Source: Sphingobium sp. SYK-6 (lineage in GTDB: Bacteria; Pseudomonadota; Alphaproteobacteria; Sphingomonadales; Sphingomonadaceae). Taken from it: a stretch of 64,000 nucleotides of DNA. Made by a program: the position numbers and the translations under genes. Positions within the stretch are counted from its first letter, which is position 1. Every line of letters starts with the position of its first letter. Location: positions 4,123,501 to 4,187,500 of the forward strand of contig NC_015976.1 of assembly GCF_000283515.1 (NCBI RefSeq), written 5' to 3'. Below, piece after piece: positions 43,407 through 53,032 of the stretch. The notes beneath the pieces are model-generated. The model was not told the DNA's origin and ran no database searches. It worked only from the letters and a program-made list of their open reading frames with translations.

Positions 43407-45005
43407 ATGACGGACGAGACATCCATCTTCATCGGCCTTGGCGGCGGGGAGCCGCAGAAGCTCGTCCTGCGCCGCGCCAATCGCCACGGCCTGATCGCCG
43501 GCGCCACAGGCACGGGCAAGACGGTCACGCTGCAGGGCCTTGCCGAGAGCTTCTCCGCCCGGGGCGTGCCGGTGTTCGTCGCGGACGTGAAGGGCGATCT
43601 CTCGGGCATTGCCATGGCCGGCTCGCCGACCGCGAAGAATGCGGACAAGCTGATCGCCCGCGCGCAGGAAATCGGCCTCGCTGATTATGCCTTTGCCGAC
43701 AACCCCGCCATGTTCTGGGATCTCTATGGCGAGCAGGGTCATCCCATCCGCACCACCGTCTCTGAAATGGGGCCGTTGCTGCTGGCACGCATCATGGGCC
43801 TCAACGAGACGCAGGAAGGCGTGCTCACCATCGCCTTCCGCGTCGCCGACGAGGAAGGGCTGCTGCTCCTCAATCTGGAGGATCTGCAATCCATGCTCGC
43901 TTATTGCAGCGAGAAGGCGGACGAACTCACGGCCCGCTACGGCAATGTCAGCAAGGCCAGCGTCGGCGCGATCCAGCGCCAGCTTCTCCAGCTCGAATCG
44001 CAGGGCGGCGGGCATTTCTTCGGCGAGCCGGCGCTCGACATCCAGGATTTCATCCGGACCGACGAGAAAGGGCGCGGCTACGTCAACATCCTCGCGGCGG
44101 ACAAGCTCATGCAGAGCCCCCGGCTCTACGGCACGTTCCTGCTCTGGCTGATGTCCGAACTGTTCCAGACGCTTCCCGAGGTCGGCGATCCGGACAAGCC
44201 GGTGCTCGTCTTCTTCTTCGACGAAGCGCATCTGCTGTTCGACGACGCGCCAAAGGCGCTGGTCGACAAGATCGAGCAAGTGGTGCGGCTCATCCGCTCC
44301 AAGGGCGTGGGCATTTATTTCGTGACGCAGAACCCGATCGACATTCCCGAGGATATTGCCGGGCAGCTCGGTAATCGCGTCCAGCATGCGCTGCGTGCCT
44401 TCACGCCGCGCGAGCAGAAGGCGATCAAGGCAGCCGCCGAGACCTTCCGGCCCAATCCCGCGCTGGACGTGGCCGAGGCCATCACGCAGCTACGGGTCGG
44501 CGAGGCGCTGGTGTCGCTGCTTCAGGAGGATGGATCGCCGTCCATCGTCCAGCGTACGCTCATCGCGCCGCCACGCTCCCGGCTGGGGCCGCTGGAGGCC
44601 AAGGAGCGGGCCATCATCCAGTCCATCTCGCCCTGCGAGGGCCAGTATGAGGAGGAAGTCGACCGCGAATCGGCCGAGGAGATTCTCGCGGCGCGTGCCG
44701 ATGCCGCCATCGCCGCGGCCGCGGCCGAGAAAGCGCAGGCCGAGGCGGACAAGGCCGCCGCCGCGCAGGCGAAGGTCGAGGCGAGACAGCGCGAGGTCGA
44801 GGCGCGGGCCCGGGCGCGCGAGGCGGCCAAGCCCTCCAATCTCGACCGGGCGATCCAGTCCGCCACGCGATCCGCCGGCTCGTCGATCGGCCGGCAGGTC
44901 GCGAACGAGCTCGGCAAGCAGATCCTCGGCGGATCCTCACGCAGCCGCAGCGGCGGTCTGGTCGGCAAGCTCGTGCGCGGCGTGCTCGGCGGCCTGTTCA
45001 AATAG
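43407..45005 (+). CDS. HerA-like helicase C-terminal ATPase (DUF853 family)
   Basis: The product is 532 aa. A FtsK/HerA-type ATPase fold is shown by Walker [12 protein letters not shown] near residue 38, Walker [16 protein letters not shown], and a sensor segment [18 protein letters not shown]. It matches the HerA-like family also called DUF853, whose role in the cell is unclear. A long Ala/Glu/Lys-rich coiled-coil segment (about residues 415-475) precedes a Gly/Ser-rich basic C terminus. The ATG at 43407 has GGAGGGTAAGG upstream; no nurA-like partner is adjacent. Confidence 0.83.
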   Translation: MTDETSIFIGLGGGEPQKLVLRRANRHGLIAGATGTGKTVTLQGLAESFSARGVPVFVADVKGDLSGIAMAGSPTAKNADKLIARAQEIGLADYAFADNPAMFWDLYGEQGHPIRTTVSEMGPLLLARIMGLNETQEGVLTIAFRVADEEGLLLLNLEDLQSMLAYCSEKADELTARYGNVSKASVGAIQRQLLQLESQGGGHFFGEPALDIQDFIRTDEKGRGYVNILAADKLMQSPRLYGTFLLWLMSELFQTLPEVGDPDKPVLVFFFDEAHLLFDDAPKALVDKIEQVVRLIRSKGVGIYFVTQNPIDIPEDIAGQLGNRVQHALRAFTPREQKAIKAAAETFRPNPALDVAEAITQLRVGEALVSLLQEDGSPSIVQRTLIAPPRSRLGPLEAKERAIIQSISPCEGQYEEEVDRESAEEILAARADAAIAAAAAEKAQAEADKAAAAQAKVEARQREVEARARAREAAKPSNLDRAIQSATRSAGSSIGRQVANELGKQILGGSSRSRSGGLVGKLVRGVLGGLFK

Positions 45006-45169
45006 CTGTCCTACAGGGCGCCGCCGATGGCATGACGACCGCATGCGATCACCATGCAAGCCAGGTTTAATCGATGCAGTCGATCAGTATCCCGCGTGGG
45101 GAACCAAAACCTCACGACCCGTGGCGTGAACTTTGTAAACTTCCGCGGAAACCTGATCGACCGAAGCGA

Positions 45170-45616
45170 TCAACCGCGTCCGCGATAGCCCGGCACGCCC
45201 TGATCGGGCAGCCACACGCTCTCCGGCGGCGGGCCGGACTGCCAGAAGACATCGATGGGAATGCCGCCGCGCGGATACCAGTAGCCACCGATGCGCAGCC
45301 ACAGCGGCTGCATCTCCGTGAACAGGCGCTCGCCGATGCCGACCGTGCAATCCTCGTGAAAGGCCGCATGGTTGCGGAAGCTGCCGAGGAACAGCTTGAG
45401 CGACTTGGATTCGACGATCGTCTCGCCCGGCACATAGTCGATGACCAGATGCGCGAAATCGGGCTGGCCGGTCACCGGGCAGAGCGAGGTGAATTCGGGC
45501 GCCGAGAAGCGCACCAGATAGGGGCGCCCCTGCCGGGGGTTCGGCACATAGTCCAGAACCGCGTCCTCGGGGCTTGCGGGAAGGGCGCTCGACTGGCCCA
45601 GATGCTTGAGTGTCAT
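45170..45616 (-). CDS. queF: NADPH-dependent 7-cyano-7-deazaguanine reductase QueF
   Basis: The product is 148 aa, a type I (short) QueF that reduces preQ0 to preQ1 in queuosine synthesis. The catalytic Cys46 is in [14 protein letters not shown], with Asp53 seven residues on. The substrate-binding [20 protein letters not shown] motif follows. The ATG at 45616 ([10 protein letters not shown]) fits the family; the frame is open further upstream. Divergent from sseA, no other queuosine gene nearby. Confidence 0.94.
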   Translation of the reverse strand: MTLKHLGQSSALPASPEDAVLDYVPNPRQGRPYLVRFSAPEFTSLCPVTGQPDFAHLVIDYVPGETIVESKSLKLFLGSFRNHAAFHEDCTVGIGERLFTEMQPLWLRIGGYWYPRGGIPIDVFWQSGPPPESVWLPDQGVPGYRGRG

Positions 45617-45693
45617 GGCCGGGCCTTTAATATGATTCCCGTCCCGCGCGAACCCCCTTGCGCATCGGGGCAAACGGGAGAAGGGGAAAGGCC

Positions 45694-46539
45694 ATGGATC
45701 TGCTCGTTTCAACCCAGTGGCTGGCCGATGCGCTCGGTGCCGCCGATCTGCGCATCGTGGATGCGACATCCTTCCTGCCCGGCACGCCGCGCGATGCCCA
45801 TGCCGAGTATCTGGAGACGCACATAGCCGGCGCCCTGTTCCTGGATCTGTCGTCGCTGAACGATCCCGGCGATCCCCGTCCCGCGACCGTGCCGACGAAC
45901 GCGCAATTCGCCGCGCGCATGGCGGAGCTGGGCATCGGGCAGGATGATCGCATCGTCGTCTATGACAACAGCCCGCTAGTGAGTGCGGGCCGCGCATGGT
46001 GGCTCTTCCGCATTTTCGGTGCCCGGCAGGTGGCGATCCTCGACGGCGGGCTTGCCCGCTGGATGGCGGAAGGACGACCAGTCGAGCAGGGGTCGGGTAC
46101 GCCCGCCGCGTCGGACGGCTTCAATGCGCATCGGGACGATAGCGCCATCGCGACGAAAGCGGATGTTCTCGCCAATCTGGACAGTTGCGCTGCGCAAGTG
46201 GTCGATGCGCGCGGGGCCGACCGCTTCAGCGGTGCCGATCCCGAACCGCGCCCGGGCATGGCGTCCGGCCATATTCCCGGATCGGCCAACATGCCCACCG
46301 GCATGATGCTCGAACCCGATGGCCGGTGGAAGCGCGGCGAAGCACTGCGGCGCAGTTTCGCCGATGCCGGGGTCGATCTCGGCAAGCCGCTCATCATGAG
46401 TTGCGGCAGCGGAGTCACGGCCTGCAATCTCCTGTTCGGCGCGGCGCTCCTCGGCAAGGACGACGTGCGCGTCTATGACGGAAGCTGGTCCGAATGGGGC
46501 GCCGATCCCGCCACGCCCAAGGCGACCGGGCCGGCATGA
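45694..46539 (+). CDS. sseA: 3-mercaptopyruvate sulfurtransferase (two-domain rhodanese)
   Basis: The product is 281 aa with two rhodanese domains. The C-terminal active-site loop is Cys237 in [19 protein letters not shown] is typical of SseA and differs from the CRxGR loop of thiosulfate sulfurtransferases. The N-terminal domain lacks the catalytic cysteine, as expected. The ATG at 45694 has GAGAAGGGGAAAGG before it; the frame is open to 45658. The stop overlaps the metC start by 4 bases. Confidence 0.92.
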   Translation: MDLLVSTQWLADALGAADLRIVDATSFLPGTPRDAHAEYLETHIAGALFLDLSSLNDPGDPRPATVPTNAQFAARMAELGIGQDDRIVVYDNSPLVSAGRAWWLFRIFGARQVAILDGGLARWMAEGRPVEQGSGTPAASDGFNAHRDDSAIATKADVLANLDSCAAQVVDARGADRFSGADPEPRPGMASGHIPGSANMPTGMMLEPDGRWKRGEALRRSFADAGVDLGKPLIMSCGSGVTACNLLFGAALLGKDDVRVYDGSWSEWGADPATPKATGPA

Positions 46540-47762
46540 GCGACAGCGGGAAGGACAAGGGCGGCAAGCCGCTGAGCGCTGCCACGCGGCTCGTGCAGGC
46601 CGGGCGGCGCGCGGAATGGACGGGCATGCCGGGGCAACCGGGCGGAATCGTCAACCCGCCTGTGTGGCGGGCATCGACCATCCTCTACGAGGACGTCGCG
46701 CATCTGCGCAGCGCAGACATCAGCGATCCGCACCGCCTCTATTATGGCCGGCGTGGCGCCCCGACGAGCTGGGCGCTGGCCGAGGCCATCACGCAGATGG
46801 AGCCGGAAGCGGCGGGCACGATGCTCTATCCTTCCGGTGTCGCGGCCATATCGGGCGCCTTGCTGGCCCTCCTCCGGCCGGGCGACGAACTGCTCATGGT
46901 CGACAGCGTCTATGGGCCGACCCGCGCCCTGTGCGAGGGGCTGCTGCGCGAGATGGGCATCACCACGCGCTATTATGATCCGCTGATCGGCAGCGGGATC
47001 GCGGACCTGTTCCAGGCGAACACGCGGGCAATCTTCATGGAGAGTCCCGGCAGCCTCACTTTCGAGGTGCAGGACATCCCGGCCATCGTCGCAGCAGCGC
47101 GGGAGCGCGGCATCGTCACGCTGCTCGACAACACCTGGGCAACGCCGCTGCTGCTGCCCGGGCTCGGCATGGGCGTAGACGTCTCCATTCTCGCCTGCAC
47201 GAAGTATATCGTCGGCCACAGCGATGTCATGATGGGTTCGGTCAGCGCCAATGCCGCGCTCTGGCCCCGCATCCGCCAGGGCGCGCACACGCTTGGGCAG
47301 ATGGCCAGTCCGGACGATGCCTGGCTCGCGCTGCGCGGCTTGCGCACGCTGGCGGTGCGGCTCAAGCATCAGGGCGAAAGCGCTCTGGCCATCGCGCGCT
47401 GGCTCTCCTGGCGGCCGGAAGTGGCGCGCGTGCTGCATCCGGCACTGCCCGACTGCGCGGGGCATGACATCTTCCTGCGCGACTTCGCCAGCGGCACCGG
47501 CCTCTTCGCGTTCGAGCTGGCGGGCGGCGGCGAGCGGGAACGTGCCACCTTCATCGACAGTCTTGGTCTGTTCGGCATCGGCTATAGCTGGGGCGGATAT
47601 GAGAGCCTCGCCATTCCCGTCGACCTCAAAGGTCTGCGGAGCGCGACTGCCCCGGCGCGGGGCCCGCTCGTGCGCGTCAATATCGGCCTCGAGGACGTCG
47701 CCGATCTGATCGCCGATATCGAGCAGGCGCTCACCGTCTGGAAAGAGGCCATCGGCCCCTGA
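46536..47762 (+). CDS. metC: Cystathionine beta-lyase
   Basis: The product is 408 aa, a PLP enzyme of the Cys/Met-metabolism family. The PLP lysine is in ILACTKYIVGHSDVMMG, with LYPSGVAAISGALLALL and VTLLDNTWATPLLLPG. The family pattern fits MetC-type beta-lyase better than gamma-synthase, though close relatives are hard to separate by reading. It overlaps sseA (ATGA), so the two sulfur genes are co-translated: the lyase yields homocysteine from cystathionine, the transferase handles sulfane sulfur. Confidence 0.88.
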   Translation: MSDSGKDKGGKPLSAATRLVQAGRRAEWTGMPGQPGGIVNPPVWRASTILYEDVAHLRSADISDPHRLYYGRRGAPTSWALAEAITQMEPEAAGTMLYPSGVAAISGALLALLRPGDELLMVDSVYGPTRALCEGLLREMGITTRYYDPLIGSGIADLFQANTRAIFMESPGSLTFEVQDIPAIVAAARERGIVTLLDNTWATPLLLPGLGMGVDVSILACTKYIVGHSDVMMGSVSANAALWPRIRQGAHTLGQMASPDDAWLALRGLRTLAVRLKHQGESALAIARWLSWRPEVARVLHPALPDCAGHDIFLRDFASGTGLFAFELAGGGERERATFIDSLGLFGIGYSWGGYESLAIPVDLKGLRSATAPARGPLVRVNIGLEDVADLIADIEQALTVWKEAIGP

Positions 47763-47853
47763 CCGCGCACGGGTCTCCGGCTTCCCTTTTACAAGAAGCT
47801 GTTTTCGTTCCCTTTTCTCGGCACTCTCTGTCCCGGGAATAGCCTTCCCACGC

Positions 47854-47921
47854 GTTGCAAAGCTGCAACAGCGCCGGATTCAGCAACATTAAGTTACAAA
47901 TTTTGCTTGTGCGATGCACAA
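47854..47921 (+). promoter_or_regulatory. Pair of inverted repeats upstream of the TorF-type porin gene
   Basis: GTTGCA-AAGC-TGCAAC (47854-47869) and TTGTGC-GAT-GCACAA (47907-47921) are perfect dyads in a 281-base gap between metC and the porin gene. Spacing and symmetry suit repressor operators. No regulator gene lies nearby and no terminator T-run follows, so their job is inferred only from position. Confidence 0.4.
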
Positions 47922-48043
47922 CGCGATGCAACCTGCGCGTGGATACAGGACAGGTTCCTCGGCTGCCCCAAGGGCGGGATAATGAAGGGATCGCCGTAAC
48001 CGCAGGTAGGGACGATCGCATTTATCTCGACAAGGGGAATACC

Positions 48044-48808
48044 ATGCGCAAGTCCATCATCGGCCTTTCGGCCTTCGCTATCCTTGCCTCCGCGACGCCA
48101 GCCCTGGCGCAGGAGGAGGCCAGCAGCCCAGTAACCATTTCCGGCTCCGCCACTCTCGTTTCCGACTATCGCTTCCGTGGCTTCAGCCAGAGCAACGAGA
48201 ACATCGCGGTGCAGGCGGGCATCGATATCAGCCACGAGAGCGGCTTCTATGTCGGCACCTGGGGCTCGAGCATCGGCTTTGCCGGCAATGCCGAGATCGA
48301 CGTCTTCGGCGGCTACACCACGGATGTGGCGCCGGGCCTCAATGTGGATGTCGGCATCCTGGCCTATATCTATCCCAAGGCCGGCTACAGCGATTCGACC
48401 ATCGTCGAGCCCTATGTCACGCTGACGGGCACTTACGGCCCCGCCTCGCTCGCCGTCGGCATCAATTATGCCTGGGATCAGGCCTCGCTGGCCAGCCTCG
48501 ATACGGGCGATAAGTCGTCCGCCATCTATGTGCACGCCGAGCCTTCGATCACCGTGCCCAACACCCCGCTGACCGTGGATGGCCATATCGGCTATTCCAA
48601 GAGCAATTCCTTCCTGGGCGGCTATGGCCCTGACCATCATGTCTGGGATTATTCGGTCGGCGTCTCCGGCGGCTATGGGCCCCTCACCTTCGGCGTCCAT
48701 TATGTGAACACGGACGAAGCCCGGCAGCGGTCCTATGCGCCGGGCACGGGCGCCGAGGATCTCGGTGCGGATGGCGCGGTGATCTTCTCGGTCGGCGCAT
48801 CCTTCTGA
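48044..48808 (+). CDS. TorF-family putative outer-membrane porin
   Basis: The product is 254 aa with a signal peptide (KSIIGLSAFAILASATPALA). The mature beta-rich protein starts ITISGSATLVSDYRFRGFSQ, the hallmark of the TorF/TIGR02001 family, with alternating aromatic strands (YDFGGxx-like) and a C-terminal Phe typical of an outer-membrane barrel. The substrate is unknown. The ATG at 48044 has AAGGGG upstream; the frame is open earlier but without a signal. A strong terminator follows. Confidence 0.85.
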   Translation: MRKSIIGLSAFAILASATPALAQEEASSPVTISGSATLVSDYRFRGFSQSNENIAVQAGIDISHESGFYVGTWGSSIGFAGNAEIDVFGGYTTDVAPGLNVDVGILAYIYPKAGYSDSTIVEPYVTLTGTYGPASLAVGINYAWDQASLASLDTGDKSSAIYVHAEPSITVPNTPLTVDGHIGYSKSNSFLGGYGPDHHVWDYSVGVSGGYGPLTFGVHYVNTDEARQRSYAPGTGAEDLGADGAVIFSVGASF

Positions 48809-48853
48809 ACTCACGAAAGCACGCCGCCGTCCGTGGGAACGGCGGCTTGCAAG

Positions 48854-48887
48854 GAGGCTGCGGGCCGGGCCGCAGCCTCATTTCGTT
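48854..48887 (+). terminator. Rho-independent terminator after the TorF-type porin
   Basis: GAGGCTGCGG and CCGCAGCCTC form a perfect 10-bp stem with a GCCGGG loop followed by ATTTCGTT. A weaker hairpin (GCCGCCGT / ACGGCGGC) lies just before it. The site also faces the end of the convergent isomerase gene. Confidence 0.72.
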
Positions 48888-48938
48888 CAGCCCTATGATT
48901 CGGAAACGCCGGCAGGTCCGTGCCGGACATGCGAGTCG

Positions 48939-49598
48939 CTACTGAGCCGCTTTCGCGGCCGGCGCACGCCGCGCGGTGACGATGCGGATCTGCGGTTCGA
49001 GCATCTCGCCTTTCATCACGCCTTCCCCCGCCGTGGGGCTGCGGGGTGAATCGGCAATCGCGCGGACCACGTCCATGCCTTCGACGATCCGCCCGAACAC
49101 GGCGAATCCCGGCTGCTTCTCGTCCGCATCGAAGCCGGTCATGTCTCCCAGGATGATGAAGAAGTCGCCGGTGCCCGTGCCTGGCTCGCCCCGTGCCAGC
49201 GAGATCGCGCCGTCGACATGGGAAAGCCCTGTCTGGCTCGTCGGCTCGTGTGGGACGGGCTTGAGGATGCGCTTTGGATCATTCTGGGTGCCGCCCTGGA
49301 TGAAGCCGCCGGGTGTTCCGTCGCTCCACTTGAACGAACGATAGAAGACGGTGCCGTCGAGCCGCTTCTGGTCGACATAGCGCAGGAAATTGGCGGCGGT
49401 GAGCGGGGCACGCTCCACCTCCAGCGCGATGGTGATGGGTCCGCGCTCGGTGGTCAGGACCACCGGAACGGTCCGCGCCGGGACCGCGGGTGCGACCGCT
49501 TCCGCGCCCGGTGCCGGCGGAACCTCCTGCGCTGCGAGAGGAGAGATAGGCCCGCCGGCGACGGCCAGGGCTGCAAGAGCAAGGACGATCGTCTTCAT
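48939..49598 (-). CDS. Periplasmic cyclophilin-type peptidyl-prolyl isomerase
   Basis: The product is 219 aa with a signal peptide (IVLALAALAVAGGPISPLAA). The cyclophilin domain has TTERGPITIALEVERAPLTA, TVFYRSFKWSDGTPGGFIQG, LSHVDGAISLARGEPGTGTG and PGFAVFGRIVEGMDVVRAI. The family helps fold exported proteins. The ATG at 49598 (MKTIVLAL) gives a proper signal peptide; the frame is open to 49679. Convergent with the porin gene, 130 bases apart. Confidence 0.9.
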   Translation of the reverse strand: MKTIVLALAALAVAGGPISPLAAQEVPPAPGAEAVAPAVPARTVPVVLTTERGPITIALEVERAPLTAANFLRYVDQKRLDGTVFYRSFKWSDGTPGGFIQGGTQNDPKRILKPVPHEPTSQTGLSHVDGAISLARGEPGTGTGDFFIILGDMTGFDADEKQPGFAVFGRIVEGMDVVRAIADSPRSPTAGEGVMKGEMLEPQIRIVTARRAPAAKAAQ

Positions 49599-49714
49599 GG
49601 CCTTGATGGTAGCGCAACCGCGTCCCGAGGCAAGGCGGGACGGGACGAGGCACCGCCCGTCCAAAAGCATCGCGGGCAATTCACATCGCGGCGCGGCGCG
49701 CCTATAGCGGCGCC

Positions 49715-50239
49715 ATGAGCTGGCCCCTGCTCCTCCTCCTGTTCCTGGTGACCGTCGCGCTGATGGAGGGCTTCGCCTATGTCATGCATCGCTGGGTGAT
49801 GCATGGGCCCGGCTGGTTCCTTCATGCCAGCCATCACCGGCCGCGAACGGGCCGGTGGGAACTCAACGATCTCTATTTCGTGATCTTTGCCCTCCCCTCC
49901 ATCCTGCTCCTCCTGGGCGGCGTACAATGGGGCTGGGGAAACTGGGCCACGGCCGTCGGCGCCGGCATCGCCGCTTACGGCGCCATCTATCTCGGCTTTC
50001 ATGACATCATCGTCCACCGCCGCGTGGCGCATCATTATGTGCCGCGCTCGCTCTACATGAAGCGCATCGTCCAGGCGCACCGGCTCCATCACGTCGTGGA
50101 GACCCGCGAAGGCAATGTGAGCTTCGGTTTCCTCGTCGCGCCCGCGCCCGAGACACTCAAGAAGCAGCTCGCCGGCATGGCGCAAGGCAGGCTCCGCCAG
50201 CCCGGCGGCGCTGCCGAAACGACCGTCGGAAAATCATAG
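49715..50239 (+). CDS. crtZ: Beta-carotene hydroxylase CrtZ
   Basis: The product is 174 aa, an integral-membrane di-iron hydroxylase of the fatty-acid-hydroxylase superfamily, forming zeaxanthin from beta-carotene. Its histidine clusters are YVMHRWVMHG (His25, His30), FLHASHH (His37, His40, His41), FHDIIVHRRVAHHY and AHRLHHVVE. The sequence around LNDLYFVIFA is typical of CrtZ. No other crt gene lies nearby. Zeaxanthin-type carotenoids are common in sphingomonads. Confidence 0.88.
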   Translation: MSWPLLLLLFLVTVALMEGFAYVMHRWVMHGPGWFLHASHHRPRTGRWELNDLYFVIFALPSILLLLGGVQWGWGNWATAVGAGIAAYGAIYLGFHDIIVHRRVAHHYVPRSLYMKRIVQAHRLHHVVETREGNVSFGFLVAPAPETLKKQLAGMAQGRLRQPGGAAETTVGKS

Positions 50240-50363
50240 CCCGGAACGGCACGGGTCTGAAGGATAAGCCGCGCCTCCTGATGCCCTTCCTCTCCGGCCT
50301 TGGTCTCCTTCCCGTCTTGCACTATGCAGCGCGCATGCAGCCCAGAACCGCCGGGGAAAAGAA

Positions 50364-51236
50364 TTGACGATTGCGTTGCTCGCGGCCGCTGCCGCCCAGT
50401 CCATCCACTTCGACAGCCTGGGCCTGAACCCGGTTGCGCTCGACCTCGGCTTCTTCACGATCAAATGGTACAGCCTGGCCTATCTGGCCGGCATCCTGAT
50501 CGGCTACTGGTATCTGACCGTGCTGATCCGCCAGCCCGGCGCGCCGATGGCCCGCCGCCACGCGGACGATTTCATCTTCTACGCCACGCTCGGCATCATC
50601 CTGGGCGGCCGGCTCGGCTATGTACTGTTCTACCAGCCCGATATCTTCCTGCGCCCGCTCGACATCTTCAAGCTGTGGGAGGGCGGCATGTCCCTGCATG
50701 GCGGCACCATCGGCGTGATCGTGGCGATCTGGTGGATGGCGCGGCGGGAGGGCCTGAGCTTCCTGCGCGTGTGCGATTATATCGCCTGCGTGGTGCCATT
50801 CGGGCTGTTCTTCGGCCGCCTCGCCAATTTCGTGAATGGCGAGCTGTGGGGCAAGGTGACGAGCGTGCCCTGGGCCATCGTCTTCCCCGATGCGCCGGGC
50901 GACCTGCCGCGCCACCCCAGCCAGCTTTATGAAGCGATGCTGGAAGGGCCGCTGCTGTTCGCCATCCTCGCCTTCTTCTTCTGGAAGACCAATGCCCGCT
51001 ACGAGCCCGGCAAGCTCTTCGGCATCGCCGCACTCGGCTATGGCGCGGCGCGGTTCTTCGTCGAATTCTACCGCGAGGCCGATGCGCAGCTGATGGAGTT
51101 CGCCGAGCGCACCGGCCTTCACATGGGCCAGTGGCTCACCATTCCGCTGCTGGTGCTTGGCCTCTATCTCGTCGTCACGGCGAAGGGCCGGCGCACCCGC
51201 GTGGAGCCGACAGCTGGGACGAACAGTGTCGCCTGA
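50364..51236 (+). CDS. lgt: Prolipoprotein diacylglyceryl transferase Lgt
   Basis: The product is 290 aa from a TTG start (50364) with GGGGAAAAG upstream. It is a seven-helix inner-membrane enzyme that adds diacylglycerol to lipoprotein cysteines. Family marks: [62 protein letters not shown] and [17 protein letters not shown]. It overlaps midA by 11 bases, and midA overlaps pgeF. Confidence 0.96.
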   Translation: MTIALLAAAAAQSIHFDSLGLNPVALDLGFFTIKWYSLAYLAGILIGYWYLTVLIRQPGAPMARRHADDFIFYATLGIILGGRLGYVLFYQPDIFLRPLDIFKLWEGGMSLHGGTIGVIVAIWWMARREGLSFLRVCDYIACVVPFGLFFGRLANFVNGELWGKVTSVPWAIVFPDAPGDLPRHPSQLYEAMLEGPLLFAILAFFFWKTNARYEPGKLFGIAALGYGAARFFVEFYREADAQLMEFAERTGLHMGQWLTIPLLVLGLYLVVTAKGRRTRVEPTAGTNSVA

Positions 51237-52239
51237 GGGCGCCGACGGGGCTTCGCTTCTCTCGGTGCATGACTTCATGGCCGCCGCCAATGCGGCTTAT
51301 TACGGCAGCCGCGATCCGCTCGGCCGCGCCGGCGATTTCACGACCGCACCGGAGATCAGCCAGATGTTCGGCGAGCTGATCGGCCTGTGCTGGGCCGATC
51401 TCGTCCTGCGGGCAGGCGCTGGCGAGCATGCGGCCTATGTGGAACTGGGCCCGGGCCGGGGCACGCTGGCCGCCGACGCCTTGCGCGCGATGAAAGGCGC
51501 TGGCCTCGCACCGCCCGTCCATTTCGTGGAAACGAGCCCGGTGCTGCGCCGCAGGCAGGCCGAGGCGGTGCCCGCCGCCCTCTCGCACGAGACCATCGAC
51601 AGCCTGCCCGCCGACCGGCCGCTCGTCGTCGTCGCCAATGAATTCTTCGATGCCCTGCCAATCAGGCAGTTCGAGCGCATGCCGCGCGGCTGGCGCGAAC
51701 GGATGGTCGCGGGCACGCGGTTCACGACTGGCGATCAGGACCGCGCGGACGACATCCCCGCCCCGCTTGCCGATGCCCCCATCGGCGCGATCGTCGAGCG
51801 ATGCCCGGCCGGAGAGGCGATCATGGCGTCGCTCGCGGGCAGGATCGCTCGCCAGGGGGGCGCCTTGCTCGCGATCGATTACGGCTATGAGGGGCCCGCA
51901 ACCGGCGATACGCTGCAGGCCATGAGCGCTCATCGCTATGCTGATCCCCTGGAGGCGCCCGGTTCGCGCGATCTCACCGCGCATGTCGATTTCGCGATGC
52001 TGGCCGCTGTCGGCCGCGCCCAGGGACTGCGGCCCTCGCCCTGCATCGGTCAGGGCGCCTTCCTCACGCACCTGGGCATTCAGGCGCGGGCCAGCGCCCT
52101 CAAGCGCGCCAATCCGGCGCGCGGACAGGAACTGGACGAAGCCGTGCAAAGGCTGGTCGCTCCCGATCAGATGGGCCGGCTGTTCCGCGTTCTCGCTCTT
52201 CGCCATCCCGAATGGCCCCAACCGGCAGGATTTGCATGA
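51226..52239 (+). CDS. MidA/NDUFAF7-type SAM-dependent methyltransferase
   Basis: The product is 337 aa from GTG 51226, eleven bases inside the lgt end. The SAM-binding loop is [20 protein letters not shown], with [17 protein letters not shown] and [11 protein letters not shown] following, the pattern of the MidA/NDUFAF7 family. NDUFAF7 methylates an arginine of NDUFS2 during complex I assembly; the bacterial role is presumed similar. The frame is open to 51157, inside lgt. Coupled between lgt and pgeF. Confidence 0.87.
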   Translation: MSPEGADGASLLSVHDFMAAANAAYYGSRDPLGRAGDFTTAPEISQMFGELIGLCWADLVLRAGAGEHAAYVELGPGRGTLAADALRAMKGAGLAPPVHFVETSPVLRRRQAEAVPAALSHETIDSLPADRPLVVVANEFFDALPIRQFERMPRGWRERMVAGTRFTTGDQDRADDIPAPLADAPIGAIVERCPAGEAIMASLAGRIARQGGALLAIDYGYEGPATGDTLQAMSAHRYADPLEAPGSRDLTAHVDFAMLAAVGRAQGLRPSPCIGQGAFLTHLGIQARASALKRANPARGQELDEAVQRLVAPDQMGRLFRVLALRHPEWPQPAGFA

Positions 52240-53003
52240 CCATCGAAGTTATCCGCGCGGCGTCACTCGGCATGGTGCCCCATGGCTTTCTCGGCCGACA
52301 GGGCGGCGTTTCGACGGGCATTCATGCCGGCCTCAATGTGGGCCTGGGGTCGGACGACGAGCGGGACGCGATCCTGCGCAACCGGGATCTCGCGCGCGAT
52401 GCGGTCCTTCCCGGATCGACACTGGTCACTCTGCATCAGGTCCATTCCGCCGACGTCGTCACGGTCACGGAGGCAATCCCGCTGGACGCGCGCCCGCGCG
52501 CCGACGCGCTGGTGACCGACCGGCCCGGCCTGCTGCTGGGCATTCTCACCGCCGATTGCGTGCCGATCCTTTTCGCCGACGAGACCGGCCGGGTCGTGGG
52601 CGCAGCCCATGCCGGCTGGAAAGGCGCACTGACCGGTGTCGCGGAAGCGACCCTCGATGCCATGGTCGCGCTCGGCGCCGCACGAGAAGGCATCGCCTGC
52701 GCGATCGGCCCGTGCATCGGCCGGGCGAGCTATGAAGTCAGCGCCGGCTTCGAGGCACCGTTCATCGCGCGCGATGGCGAGGATGCCCGCTTCTTCTCGG
52801 CCGGGCGGCCCGGCCATCTCCAGTTCGACATTGCCGGCTATGTCGCCGCGCGTCTGGCCGCGGCCGGCGTCGGTGCCGTCACGATGCTGGATGAGGACAC
52901 GTACAGCCAGCCGGAGCGCCTCTTCTCCTATCGCCGTGCCTGCCATGCAGGAGAGCCGGGCTATGGGCGGCAGATATCATTGATCGGGATCGCGCAGGCC
53001 TGA
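52236..53003 (+). CDS. pgeF: Peptidoglycan editing factor PgeF (YfiH/laccase domain)
   Basis: The product is 255 aa. The family motifs are clear: FLGRQGGVSTGIHAGLNVG, LHQVHSADVV, ILTADCVPILFAD, AAHAGWKGAL and IACAIGPCIGRASYEV, with the His/Cys residues that hold the metal site. PgeF proteins correct misincorporated serine in peptidoglycan precursors in Escherichia coli. The start overlaps the midA stop (ATGA). Confidence 0.93.
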   Translation: MTIEVIRAASLGMVPHGFLGRQGGVSTGIHAGLNVGLGSDDERDAILRNRDLARDAVLPGSTLVTLHQVHSADVVTVTEAIPLDARPRADALVTDRPGLLLGILTADCVPILFADETGRVVGAAHAGWKGALTGVAEATLDAMVALGAAREGIACAIGPCIGRASYEVSAGFEAPFIARDGEDARFFSAGRPGHLQFDIAGYVAARLAAAGVGAVTMLDEDTYSQPERLFSYRRACHAGEPGYGRQISLIGIAQA

Positions 53004-53032
53004 CCTCCCGGCAAGCGCGCCGGGTCGCCGCC

